From: Hominifimenecus microfluidus
GTDB taxonomy: Bacteria > Bacillota > Clostridia > Lachnospirales > Lachnospiraceae
Assembly: GCA_020687485.1 (NCBI GenBank)
Contig: JAJEQR010000025.1
Coordinates: 1 to 52,585 of the forward strand
Direction: 5' to 3'
Length of the DNA: 52,585 nucleotides
This document shows, one piece after another, positions 36,108 to 44,589 of this stretch; positions within the stretch are counted from its first letter, which is position 1; each line of letters starts with the position of its first letter. A model generated the notes under the pieces. The model searched no databases. It was not told the DNA's origin and saw only the letters and a list, made by a program, of their open reading frames with translations. A program made the translations under genes and the position numbers.

Positions 36108-37181
36108 TCAGGATAGTTTCCCCTGCAGCATCTTCTTCATCCGCCCGGCAAATTCTTTCGCCTGCTCTTCGATTCCGTGGATTTCGCGGATGCTGCCGGG
36201 ATCGTTCGCTGTCTCCAGGATCGAAAATTTCTCCGGAAGGATGAACGCCTTGTTCATATTCAGCGCGCTGATAAGCTGCTCAGCCACCAGATCCCCGCCG
36301 CTGTACCCAGAAACGATAATCGCGTAAAGGTACTTGTCGAAGAACGGCTTCTTCCGATAAAGCGATGTCAGACGATTCACGAAGGCCGACAGATTCGCGC
36401 CGATTGCGTCGTTGTAATTCGGGCAGAGAAGCAGCAACGCGTCACACTCTACCACCGCCGGTATCACATCTTCTACCATAATTCCGCCATAGTAGCACTG
36501 CCCTTTCTCGCTGAAATGCATGCACATCGTATACGGGCAGCCGCCGCAGTCCTCGATCTGACCGTTGCGCAGAGAGATCTCGCGGATATCAAAATTAATC
36601 AGGTGTGTCTTAACCATTCGCCAGAAGCTTATCGTGTTTGAGGTCTGCACATTGCTCGCATGAAGCACCAGAAGCTTCGGCCGCTTTGTCTTCGGCGGAG
36701 CGAAGCTGGTCAGGCGCTCAATCAAATTGCGTGCCGCCAGATGATATGCTGCCATCAGATCCGTCTTGCGCAGATTTGCCTGAATCTGGAAGTTCTTCAG
36801 CGAGGCCGTCCCTTCCACCAGCGGCCGCCCGATAAACGTACAGCCCGCCTGGTTCGCCGTATGAACCATTTCCCGGCCAATCGCCTTCGTGTAGAGATCG
36901 CTTCCACCGCCGACAAGAACGGCTCCCGTACACTCGGGGAAGAAATCCCCCTCCCGGCGAATCCGATCGAGCATCCGGGAGTACTCAATATTGATTCCGG
37001 TGTCGCTGACATATACCGCAAAAAGAAGTGTTCCGCCAGTTATAGACTGCAGCTCGCTCGCTTTCGTGATCCGCTCCACTTCACGGCTGCCCCAGTGAAG
37101 CGCGTAATTCAGCACATGCTCCATACGCTCGCTCAAAGTCTGACCTTCATCCAGCGGACAGATTACTGTAATTTTGTTCAA
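36108..37181 (-). CDS. Flavodoxin-fold NAD(P)H-dependent reductase / iron-sulfur flavoprotein-like
   Basis: A 357-residue protein. The C-terminal half (about 185-350) is a flavodoxin-like FMN reductase fold: KLLVLHASNVQTSNTISFW at the start, a Cys set GGCPYTMCMHFSEKGQCYYG that could hold an Fe-S cluster, and LLLLCPNYNDAIGANLSAF for flavin contact. The N-terminal half (1-180) looks like a second, degenerate flavodoxin-type domain. The start is the TTG at 37181, overlapping the TGA of the upstream gene (TTGA) with AGGAGG 7 bases before it; an ATG at 37226 lies inside the upstream gene. It is the last gene of the operon, before a strong terminator. The substrate is unknown. Confidence 0.75.
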   Translation of the reverse strand: MNKITVICPLDEGQTLSERMEHVLNYALHWGSREVERITKASELQSITGGTLLFAVYVSDTGINIEYSRMLDRIRREGDFFPECTGAVLVGGGSDLYTKAIGREMVHTANQAGCTFIGRPLVEGTASLKNFQIQANLRKTDLMAAYHLAARNLIERLTSFAPPKTKRPKLLVLHASNVQTSNTISFWRMVKTHLINFDIREISLRNGQIEDCGGCPYTMCMHFSEKGQCYYGGIMVEDVIPAVVECDALLLLCPNYNDAIGANLSAFVNRLTSLYRKKPFFDKYLYAIIVSGYSGGDLVAEQLISALNMNKAFILPEKFSILETANDPGSIREIHGIEEQAKEFAGRMKKMLQGKLS

Positions 37182-38263
37182 GAATAATCCCTCCTTTCCA
37201 TCTCCGTACGTTTTTCCACTGTGCATTCTTCCTTCTCTTTGTCCTTTGCTTTCTCATCGGACGTTTTCTTCTTTTCGGCTTTCTCCGCCAGAAGGCAGAG
37301 GCCGTCATAAGCTTTTTCTATCCTCTCATACAGTTCCTGTGGAAGAAGTGGATTCTCCACTTCGATGCCGGCTTCCGTGACCCGGTTCTTCGCACCAAGG
37401 AAGATGCGCCCGAACTTCTGAGAGCTGTAATGCCACTCACCCCGGAGGGTCGCGAGAATCGACAGAGCACCGGAGGAAAGCGCCGGTGCAAGGTACGGCT
37501 TGAAGCCCATTTCCCGCATGGCAACGTTGGCGCGAACGGTGAGATCCGTAAGCTCGCGGGAAAGTGTGTCATCGTAATGGGTCAGGCTGTTGGCGATTAC
37601 GAGGTCAGATCCGTGAGGCCCGAAGGCAGCTCCTTCGGTAAGGAAGGAAGCGAAACGGGCGTCCTTCTTCGCATAGTAGGCGGCACGGGCATTCATCACA
37701 CCGAGACCGTAGCCCTTGATGCGAGCTGGATTCAGGCCGGCAGCTTCAGCGGCAAGGCAGAGCGGATCTACTGGATCAGAAACTACAGCGAACAGGCCAC
37801 GAAATCCGGCTGCAACTGCTTTCTTCGCATAGAGCTCTACCAGTCCGGCATTCGCTTCGTACTGCGCCATGCGCACATCCATCTTCGTCTCGCTAACCGG
37901 CGGCACACCGCGCGAGGCACAGAATACGAAGACATCGCAGGCAAAAAGCTGCTCTTCCGGTACAATTTCCACAGGCGGAAGCCCCCCGTACGCTCCCGGA
38001 TGTGTCACCTGGTTCATCTCGAACTCGAAACGGGCTTCGAATTCCTTTCGAACATCGAAGATGCCGATAGTATGTATGCAGTCGCCGCCCAGCAGCTTTA
38101 ATCCCAGGAGAAGTGTGCTTCCTACATCCCCCAGAGCCATCACATGCACTCTCTTCTTTTCTTTCTTCGGTTCTCTTCGGAACCACTCCATGTCGGCGCT
38201 AGTTCCTGTCATATAGTTCGCCGGTCCCATTCCCGGCACGATCAGGTCAGTCAGATAGGGCAT
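37178..38263 (-). CDS. Lactate/malate dehydrogenase-like protein
   Basis: A 361-residue Rossmann-fold protein of the lactate/malate dehydrogenase superfamily. The NAD-binding strand-loop is VHVMALGDVGSTLLLGLKLL near residue 45, with the acid of strand two in GIFDVRKEFE. Mid-domain blocks VFVFCASRGVPP and FAVVSDPVDPL match the family; the dehydrogenase Asn-Pro region is changed to SDPVDP. AAFGPHGSDLVIAN holds the His expected in the active site. The start has AGGAGGTAATGAAAG upstream and lies 6 bases after the large fusion gene. Ordinary LDH/MDH are about 310 residues; the Lys/Glu tail is extra. The true substrate is uncertain. Confidence 0.75.
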   Translation of the reverse strand: MPYLTDLIVPGMGPANYMTGTSADMEWFRREPKKEKKRVHVMALGDVGSTLLLGLKLLGGDCIHTIGIFDVRKEFEARFEFEMNQVTHPGAYGGLPPVEIVPEEQLFACDVFVFCASRGVPPVSETKMDVRMAQYEANAGLVELYAKKAVAAGFRGLFAVVSDPVDPLCLAAEAAGLNPARIKGYGLGVMNARAAYYAKKDARFASFLTEGAAFGPHGSDLVIANSLTHYDDTLSRELTDLTVRANVAMREMGFKPYLAPALSSGALSILATLRGEWHYSSQKFGRIFLGAKNRVTEAGIEVENPLLPQELYERIEKAYDGLCLLAEKAEKKKTSDEKAKDKEKEECTVEKRTEMERRDYS

Positions 38264-38269
38264 CTTTCA

Positions 38270-41200
38270 TTACCTCCTGTCCGATCCCGCGTATACTGCG
38301 ATATTTTTCAGGCGCAGCAGACGCTGGATATCATTCTCAATATAAAGGCTGGCCGGCAGATTCACATCGTAGCGCATGAAATCGCCCTTGTCTGGGCAGG
38401 TCGGAGAGTATATGACTTCCGACAGCCGGTCCAGCGTCAGATTTTTCTCATAAGCTTTCTGGTACTCCCGTTCCAGAGCCTGCAGGATATCTCTGGCATT
38501 CTCCAGGCAGACCATGGATACGTGATAGGCAACCTCCATGGATTCCTTTATCAGGAACGCCGGAGATACATAAGGAAGAATCAGGTTCACGGAAGTGATG
38601 AGACCACGGGTTCTGGTTCCCCCCCGCACGCTGTCGCCGCCGATGAACGGGTACATCGTGGACTCCACGTACCAGGAATGCAGGTTCGGGAGGAAATATA
38701 CACTGTCCACCGGGATTCCCAGGCTCTCGGCCAGGTCTTTGCCCCATCCGGTGAGGAGTCCGAGCATCAGCTTGCTGACCGGAACTTCTTCCTCCTCGAA
38801 GAAGTGGTAGACGTTCCTCAACCGATAGCCTTTGTGCAGAAGATCATCGACCAGCACTGCACTGCGGTCGAAGGACTTGATTGTACGGATCTGTGTGCGC
38901 AGCGGCGAATAGCCGGGGAATTCCTCGACGGAGAATCCGCTCATATCCGTATGGAAGACGCGCTCGGTATGAACCGTCTTCGTCACTGTGTTCGGCACGA
39001 CAGAGCCGCGCAGCATCTTGCCGAACGGGACGCACATCTTCTCTCCCAGTGTTCTCGGAATCACCACATGACTAGGGACTCCGTTCTCCTTCGTAATCTT
39101 CTCCACCAGCCGACGGTGCATGATATTAGAATCGAAGGACAGCACCAGGTGGCCCGGACGCAGCTGCGTGAGTGCCGCCTGCAGCCTGCGGTGAGCGCTC
39201 TCCAGGGTTCGCAGGATCTGCGGATTTGTGTTGAATGGTGCTTTGATTACCATGGAAAGGTTCTTCGTCAGCGTGGTCGGCATGTGCATATCTACCGCCA
39301 TGACGAGATCGTCCCGTCCTTCCTCTTCGATGCGCAGAAAGCCCTGACGCTTCAGCAGCTCCTCGATCAGGCCGCGGCGCTCCCAGCGACCTTCCCGGTC
39401 TGGCAGACCGTGATAAATGCAGCAGGTGTATTCTTCCGCCAGGGCATAGGCCAGCGTCTCGGTCAGAAGTAGCTGTGCCATTCCTGCTGCAATGCGTTCG
39501 GATGAAACGTAGAGTCCGTTCAAGAGCATCACCTTGCCTATGATCTGCTTCCGGATCTTCGTTGCAAAGGAGAAGTTTCCGAACTCTGCCATCAGGCTGT
39601 TCAGCGGCAGATGACGGAAGACGGCACATGCTGACGGAATCGGCTGCTTCTGATCTCCCCAGATGAGAACCAGCTCCGTCTCCGGAAGACGCAGGGATTC
39701 GAGAATCTGCTCCCGACCGCGCCGGTCCTTAAAGAGTGTCTCTCCCAACTGTTCGATCTGCTCTTCCGTCACGGCTCCGGCCGGTATGGCTTCAAAGCGC
39801 AGCGTCTCGGCATCGATCACCGGCTTGTACTGTGGCTCCCGCAGGTACAGGTTCCGGCTGTAGATGTAATTCTGTGCGATCGGATCCATCAGGTTCGAGA
39901 TATCGCGGTTGCAGTCGATATTCTCGCGGATTCTGGTGGAACTGATGTCTTCCAGCTGCACTGGCAGAGAGAGTTGAAGGATTTCGCCGCGGATCGTTGT
40001 GCTGGCTGCTGTCTCGCTGCCCTCCTTCTCCTGCTCGCTGGCTTCGCTGTTGCGGCGGAAGATAATATGCGGGAAGGTATGAATCGAATCAGCCACCGGC
40101 GATTTGCGGTAGGCAGATGCATGCGTGATCACATCATTTCCCACTACAATGAAGACTTCCTTGGTCGGGAAAAGAGCGCGCAGACGTTTCAAGTCTCCGG
40201 GGTTCGCGATATTGACCGGCACATCGTCCGGGAAGAGAAAGACACCGGCATCGTCCGCAACTGACATGGCGGCAATCTTCCGGCGAACCAGCCGTGGCTG
40301 CGTCTTCTTTGACCAGGAGAACTCGTCAATCGCAAGGTATACTTCAAAGCCATGGCGGCGAATCTCCTCCACAATCCCTCTGTGGCTTAAGGAGAAGGGA
40401 TCGAAAGTTCCAGGGAAGAAGGCCGCGCGACCTCCGTCGGAAAGTCCGAACGCTCCGTTCTCGAAGGAATAGTCGGCAATGAAACGGTATATATGATTCA
40501 ATGCCGCCGCATGGATCAGGAACGTAAGTGGCCGCTCTGCCTGATTTCTTACAATATGAAACATCTTTTTACCCATATAGAAGAAGATTCGGTACTTTTC
40601 TTCCAGAGAAAGCTTCTTACTGGCAAAGATATGCTCACCGACCACGTAGAATGCTTCCTGAGCGATCGCCTCGTGGTAAACGGCAAGGCCGCGCAGCAGA
40701 AAACCAAGCATATGTTCCTTTCTCGCCTCGTATGCCTCCACGCTCTCAGCAGAATTCTCCCGATAAGCCGGGTAATTCTCGATCATCACGCCGACTGTAT
40801 CCAGGATGACGCCGGCAGTCTGATCGTTTGCGTGGAGAAACATGCTTTCCAGGCTCTCCAGGAACTCATCCGCCTCTCTCGGCTCCTGCAGCAGGATCAG
40901 CGGTCCCAGATACTCCGGAATATATTTGGCGAATTCATTCTCTCCAAGCTCCAGTCCTTTCAGCAGCTCCACAGCGACCTCATTGCGCTGGTCGGCGCTC
41001 AGGCGGCCGGCAAAGAGCAGAAGCGTCTGTCCAGCCTGACGGCGGACATCACCGCATTCGCTGACGGTCAGAAGATTGGCCAGATGCATCATCGTATGCA
41101 CCGGCTGATTGTTGATCCCTATATCCATCATATATTGAAGGAATTCCACATTTACTTGCTTACTGATCCAGTGAATACCGGTCTTCAGGTTATCCAGGAA

Positions 41201-43171
41201 GCAGGACGCGATGATCTGCGCAGAACTTTGAAATGCTTTCAGCCACTCCAGATCCTCCGGTTCATCACCGAGAAGAGTCCGAACTTCATGACGCAGAAAG
41301 CGGATACTGATCACCGGCTGATCCTCCGTTCGCCCGAAGAGCTCCCGGCACGATTCCCGGATCGTGGAGTTCTCCGGGAAAGATTTCAGACAGAACAGAA
41401 TCACGCGCAGAAGAGCAATCCGGTTCTGCAGCGGCTCATCCTTCGCGCACTCTTCCAGGAAATACATCAGCGTTGCATAATTGGCCTTGCCGCACTCCGC
41501 CAGTGGGAGCTTCAGCAGTGCGATCATCATGATAAACCGGGTAAAGGAATCTCTGGTCTCTCCCTTGTAGAATTCCATCAGGGCATCCATATAGTTCTTG
41601 CGCTTCGTAGGCTTGCAGCTGGTAAATACGCTGTTTATCAGATATTCCAGCATGTAGCCGAGCCATTCCCGGTGCTTCTCCGTGATCTTGTGATCCGGCA
41701 CAAGGATGCGCTCCACATTCTTCCGGAACAGCTCCAGGCTGGAGCTCTCCTGAACGAAGGCCATGCGGCCTTCCGGGATCTCCTTACGATACTCGGTATC
41801 GTAGCCGATGATCATATGGCCCATCAGAGTGGCTGCTTTCTGGCGGATATCGCCTTCGTGGTGCATGAGCAGTTCATACAGGAAGCTGATGCTCAAGAGC
41901 TTCTGCTTCTGATTCATATAGGTGTTATACTCTTCCAGAATATTCAGGTAGGATCTTGTGTTCTTCCAGTCCTTCTCGCTACGGGCGGATTCCAGAATGT
42001 TGCCGAAAGTACTCTCGTAGTTCAGGATATGCATGAGGCGAATGTTGTGATCGATGGCGCTGTTCTTGTAGGCTTCCACGACAGCCTCCCCGCAGAGGAG
42101 AGCGGAGTCCTTCTCCGAAAGGCGCTTCGGACGGGCATCCGGGCTGTCGGTGCGCACGCCGAGGCTTACCATGTAGTGCTCGAAGTCGGCCAGCTTCTCG
42201 TAGACTCTGCGATAACGCTCCTGCTTGGCCGCATCCACGTTGTCGAGCTTGTTCAGGATGACCTGGAACGATTCCGCAAGGGAATAGAAGCAGATGCGCT
42301 CCGCCTTGTCCTGGCCGCGCACACTCTTGACACGGAAATCCGCATAGATCAGCAGCAGGGATTCCACAGAAAGGTTCTCCAGTTCGAGATCCCAGGTAGA
42401 GTGATTTGCCGCGATGTGGGCGATGAGAGGCATGTGATTTCGCTTCAGGCACTGGTCGGTGCAATAATAATGAAGATACGGCACCCGACGAGCCTCGCTT
42501 TCCTTACAACCAAACTTACCAATATCGTGACCGATGGCGGCACCGCTCATAAGCGGCAGGTCAACCTGAACTCCCATGGCAGAGAGCTGTCTTGCCATGG
42601 ACATGGCGATATGATGTACGCCCGCGATATGCCCCAGGGTGTTAAAGGGGGTAACTTCGGTACCGAGGCGCATGAATTCCACAAGATAGTTTTTCCGGCA
42701 GAATTCACGGAAGATGCGGTATTCCTGACGGATGCCGCTGTTCTTCAGCTCGTCTTCTCCGGCGAAAGAGAAATACATCGTTGGCAGAAAACCTTTGGCC
42801 TGTTCTTCGATGTCGAGCATAGCGTGAAGAAATTCCATGAAGAAGCGGTAGCCTTTCTCGTATTCGGGGCGGGCAACGTCCGGAAAGTTCTCCGGGTAGA
42901 AGGTGTGCTTCCCATATTCATAGGAAAACAAAAGCCACCCTTGTTCCGGTTCCGGTGAGAGAATCGACATGGTGGCCTGTGCGAGGGACAATATATCCCT
43001 GCATGTGAAGCGGTTTTTGCGCATAAGTGCCTGCAGACCGCGGCGAAACGCTGCCTGGCGCAGGATCAGGATAAGGTCTTTTTTCTTCCAGCCCATGGCT
43101 GTCAGGAATTCGCGGCCGGTCATCTGTTCTTCCAGCCGGAGTTCCCATTCGCGTGTCCATGTATTGTCCAT
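38270..43171 (-). CDS. 1633-residue HD / NMN-adenylyltransferase-like / GNAT-like / PRTase-like fusion protein
   Basis: A giant cytoplasmic multidomain protein. Residues about 180-290 form an HD phosphohydrolase domain (HIAGVHHIAMSMA, IGHDIGKFG at 213-221, HIAANHSTW, YADFR). A long helical, repeat-like middle follows (about 300-900). Residues about 910-1115 are a NadD-like nucleotidyltransferase: FFPGTFDPFSLSHRG, a changed HxGH site, and ISSTRIRENI. About 1120-1260 resembles a GNAT-type domain. The last 370 residues contain a phosphoribosyltransferase-like motif SAVLVDDLLHKGYRL near 1437. The start is the ATG at 43171 with GAAGGG upstream; the open frame extends further to 43576, but that part is antisense to another gene. 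I know no characterised protein of this design. Confidence 0.8.
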   Translation of the reverse strand: MDNTWTREWELRLEEQMTGREFLTAMGWKKKDLILILRQAAFRRGLQALMRKNRFTCRDILSLAQATMSILSPEPEQGWLLFSYEYGKHTFYPENFPDVARPEYEKGYRFFMEFLHAMLDIEEQAKGFLPTMYFSFAGEDELKNSGIRQEYRIFREFCRKNYLVEFMRLGTEVTPFNTLGHIAGVHHIAMSMARQLSAMGVQVDLPLMSGAAIGHDIGKFGCKESEARRVPYLHYYCTDQCLKRNHMPLIAHIAANHSTWDLELENLSVESLLLIYADFRVKSVRGQDKAERICFYSLAESFQVILNKLDNVDAAKQERYRRVYEKLADFEHYMVSLGVRTDSPDARPKRLSEKDSALLCGEAVVEAYKNSAIDHNIRLMHILNYESTFGNILESARSEKDWKNTRSYLNILEEYNTYMNQKQKLLSISFLYELLMHHEGDIRQKAATLMGHMIIGYDTEYRKEIPEGRMAFVQESSSLELFRKNVERILVPDHKITEKHREWLGYMLEYLINSVFTSCKPTKRKNYMDALMEFYKGETRDSFTRFIMMIALLKLPLAECGKANYATLMYFLEECAKDEPLQNRIALLRVILFCLKSFPENSTIRESCRELFGRTEDQPVISIRFLRHEVRTLLGDEPEDLEWLKAFQSSAQIIASCFLDNLKTGIHWISKQVNVEFLQYMMDIGINNQPVHTMMHLANLLTVSECGDVRRQAGQTLLLFAGRLSADQRNEVAVELLKGLELGENEFAKYIPEYLGPLILLQEPREADEFLESLESMFLHANDQTAGVILDTVGVMIENYPAYRENSAESVEAYEARKEHMLGFLLRGLAVYHEAIAQEAFYVVGEHIFASKKLSLEEKYRIFFYMGKKMFHIVRNQAERPLTFLIHAAALNHIYRFIADYSFENGAFGLSDGGRAAFFPGTFDPFSLSHRGIVEEIRRHGFEVYLAIDEFSWSKKTQPRLVRRKIAAMSVADDAGVFLFPDDVPVNIANPGDLKRLRALFPTKEVFIVVGNDVITHASAYRKSPVADSIHTFPHIIFRRNSEASEQEKEGSETAASTTIRGEILQLSLPVQLEDISSTRIRENIDCNRDISNLMDPIAQNYIYSRNLYLREPQYKPVIDAETLRFEAIPAGAVTEEQIEQLGETLFKDRRGREQILESLRLPETELVLIWGDQKQPIPSACAVFRHLPLNSLMAEFGNFSFATKIRKQIIGKVMLLNGLYVSSERIAAGMAQLLLTETLAYALAEEYTCCIYHGLPDREGRWERRGLIEELLKRQGFLRIEEEGRDDLVMAVDMHMPTTLTKNLSMVIKAPFNTNPQILRTLESAHRRLQAALTQLRPGHLVLSFDSNIMHRRLVEKITKENGVPSHVVIPRTLGEKMCVPFGKMLRGSVVPNTVTKTVHTERVFHTDMSGFSVEEFPGYSPLRTQIRTIKSFDRSAVLVDDLLHKGYRLRNVYHFFEEEEVPVSKLMLGLLTGWGKDLAESLGIPVDSVYFLPNLHSWYVESTMYPFIGGDSVRGGTRTRGLITSVNLILPYVSPAFLIKESMEVAYHVSMVCLENARDILQALEREYQKAYEKNLTLDRLSEVIYSPTCPDKGDFMRYDVNLPASLYIENDIQRLLRLKNIAVYAGSDRR

Positions 43172-43239
43172 ATATATTCGGCCCTTCTTTGCTATTGTCT
43201 TTCCTCTATGATACCGTATCCGGAAATTTTTTACAACTA

Positions 43240-43281
43240 TAAAAAAGGGCCTGAAAAGTTTCGGAAACATGGTCAGGCCCT
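43240..43281 (-). terminator. Terminator-like hairpin in the leader of the large fusion gene
   Basis: On the minus strand AGGGCCTGA and TCAGGCCCT (43246-43254 with 43273-43281) pair perfectly. A smaller GTTTC/GAAAC stem lies in the loop and six T follow. It lies 70-110 bases before the ATG at 43171, so it is either an attenuator or stops antisense transcripts from the divergent side. Confidence 0.65.
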
Positions 43282-43325
43282 GTTCATAGGATACATTATA
43301 AAAACGATGGTTTCGGAGGTTTGTT

Positions 43326-43580
43326 ATGAGTGATTTAGCTGCTACCAATTGTGGAAATGGCTGTGGCTGTGCCAATAATGGCAATAATGACTGCTGTAAC
43401 CTGATCTTCCTGATTCTCCTGATCAGCTGCGTGTGCAATAACGGAAATGGCTGTGGATGCGGTCTTTCCGGTGATGGCTGCGGATGCGGCAATAACTGGC
43501 TGTGGATTCTGCTGCTGATCTGCTGCTTCGGGAACGGGTGCGGAAATGGCTGCAGTTGCGGCGGCTGTGGATGCAACTAA
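43326..43580 (+). CDS. Cys/Gly/Asn-rich small membrane protein (chorion-HCB-like)
   Basis: An 84-residue protein with 19 or so Cys, many in GCGC or CNN patterns, separating two short hydrophobic helices (LIFLILLISCV and WLWILLLICCF). It resembles small Clostridia proteins that are annotated after insect chorion high-cysteine proteins purely from composition. It could bind metal, form disulfide cross-links in a spore coat or sit in the membrane; none is proven. GGAGGTTTGTT precedes the ATG. It is divergent from the large fusion gene and followed by a strong terminator, so it is transcribed alone. Confidence 0.75.
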   Translation: MSDLAATNCGNGCGCANNGNNDCCNLIFLILLISCVCNNGNGCGCGLSGDGCGCGNNWLWILLLICCFGNGCGNGCSCGGCGCN

Positions 43581-43643
43581 CGGATCCGGTTGCTAAGAGA
43601 CGAAATAAGGTGCTCCGCGTTTGCGAGGTTCGGCACAAAGAGA

Positions 43644-43675
43644 GGGCGGCTGCTTCGGCAGCTGCCCTTTTCTTC
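43644..43675 (+). terminator. Intrinsic terminator of the Cys-rich gene
   Basis: Stem GGGCGGCTGC/GCAGCTGCCC with a TTCG tetraloop (43644-43667), followed by TTTTCTTCTTT. Confidence 0.9.
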
Positions 43676-43989
43676 TTTCCCCAAAAAAGCTGGCTGCTTC
43701 TGTCAGCCACGCAGGCGCCCGCAAGGATTCCATGCGGAAAACTGTGTATGCTTGATGTTGCGCTGCTGCGCTTTCATCGCGCACCGCGCTCCCTCGCAAA
43801 AGGGCATCGCTCGTACGCGCGGGCGCAAAAGCTGGCAGCTTACAGTCGCATACAATGGTTTTCCTGCATTGGAACCTTTACGGTTGCCTGCTGCCTGGCA
43901 AGGAATCAGCTCCTGTTTTTTCCGCCACGCCCGCTGCCGAAGAAATATAGGGAACATAGGGACGCCATTACATTTATGGTTTCGAATAA
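43676..43989. other. 314-base gene-free, repeat-like stretch
   Basis: No credible gene. Between 43690 and 43900 the sequence is GC-rich with many short GCGC-type inverted pieces and reads like the intergenic material at the right end of the window (shared AGCTGGCAGCT-like and CCTGGCA.GGAA-like words). The last 80 bases are AT-rich and lead to the stop of the nuclease-like gene. Confidence 0.45.
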
Positions 43990-44589
43990 TCACACAATCC
44001 GAAATATTCTTGAATCATATGTACTGGAATCAACGACAGAAACTCTGCAATTGATCCACTGCAGTTTCTTTTTTATACTATCTTGCAATGCCTTCATAAT
44101 CATTTTTTTGCTTCTCGTACAACTTTCAAATTTCCCCTCAAGGAACAAAATTACATATTTTTTCTTTGAAACATCAGAAAATGTATCTGCAAACAGAAAA
44201 TAAATATGCTCTGCCAGCTCGTTTATAATTTCTTTTGAGCCGTCAAAAGATTTCGCGCCGACCAGCGCTGAAATTGTCATTGCGGTTTTCTGAGCTACTT
44301 CAATATCCAGGCTGTCCCGACCTGCGATATCGACTGATGTATGTGTAGTCTCTCGTTTTCGGTTATCTGGTGTAATTCGCCAACGACAATTTCCTTCGTC
44401 ACCGGTGCAGTTTTTTACTTCGATGAACGCGATTTGATTTTTATTGGTGGAAATAAAATCAACACCTTTACTTCCCGGCATTTTATTAAAACACTCACGA
44501 TAAAACCGTGTATCGTCGAATTTTATCACTGTATTTTCTTCCGGAAAAACAAATTTCAATCCGCTTTCCTGATGAATGTTACTCTCCAT
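43990..44589 (-). CDS. PD-(D/E)xK nuclease-like protein
   Basis: A 199-residue protein. Residues 40-60 read SKGVDFISTNKNQIAFIEVKN: an Asp at 44, then Glu57-x-Lys59 on the following strand, the spacing of a PD-(D/E)xK nuclease core. A conserved-looking GDEGNCRWRITPDNRKRE follows. The C-terminal half is helical and then a basic strand region (KKKYVILFLEGKFES). The start is the ATG at 44589 with AGAGGA upstream; it overlaps the end of the ATPase gene by 11 bases, so the pair is translated together. The likely role is an effector nuclease gated by the ATPase. I cannot place it in a named defence family. Confidence 0.7.
   Translation of the reverse strand: MESNIHQESGLKFVFPEENTVIKFDDTRFYRECFNKMPGSKGVDFISTNKNQIAFIEVKNCTGDEGNCRWRITPDNRKRETTHTSVDIAGRDSLDIEVAQKTAMTISALVGAKSFDGSKEIINELAEHIYFLFADTFSDVSKKKYVILFLEGKFESCTRSKKMIMKALQDSIKKKLQWINCRVSVVDSSTYDSRIFRIV

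Noticed and set aside
38619-38625. C7 run in the fusion gene as a third phase-variable tract
   Set aside because: Only seven bases, in frame, in a GC-rich gene where such runs occur by chance.
40493-42958. 821-codon open frame on the plus strand
   Set aside because: Antisense to the fusion gene, no ribosome site and no recognisable protein motif.
43172-43576. 405-base upstream extension of the open frame of the large fusion gene
   Set aside because: It is Pro/Gln-rich nonsense antisense to the Cys-rich gene, and the ATG at 43171 has its own ribosome site.
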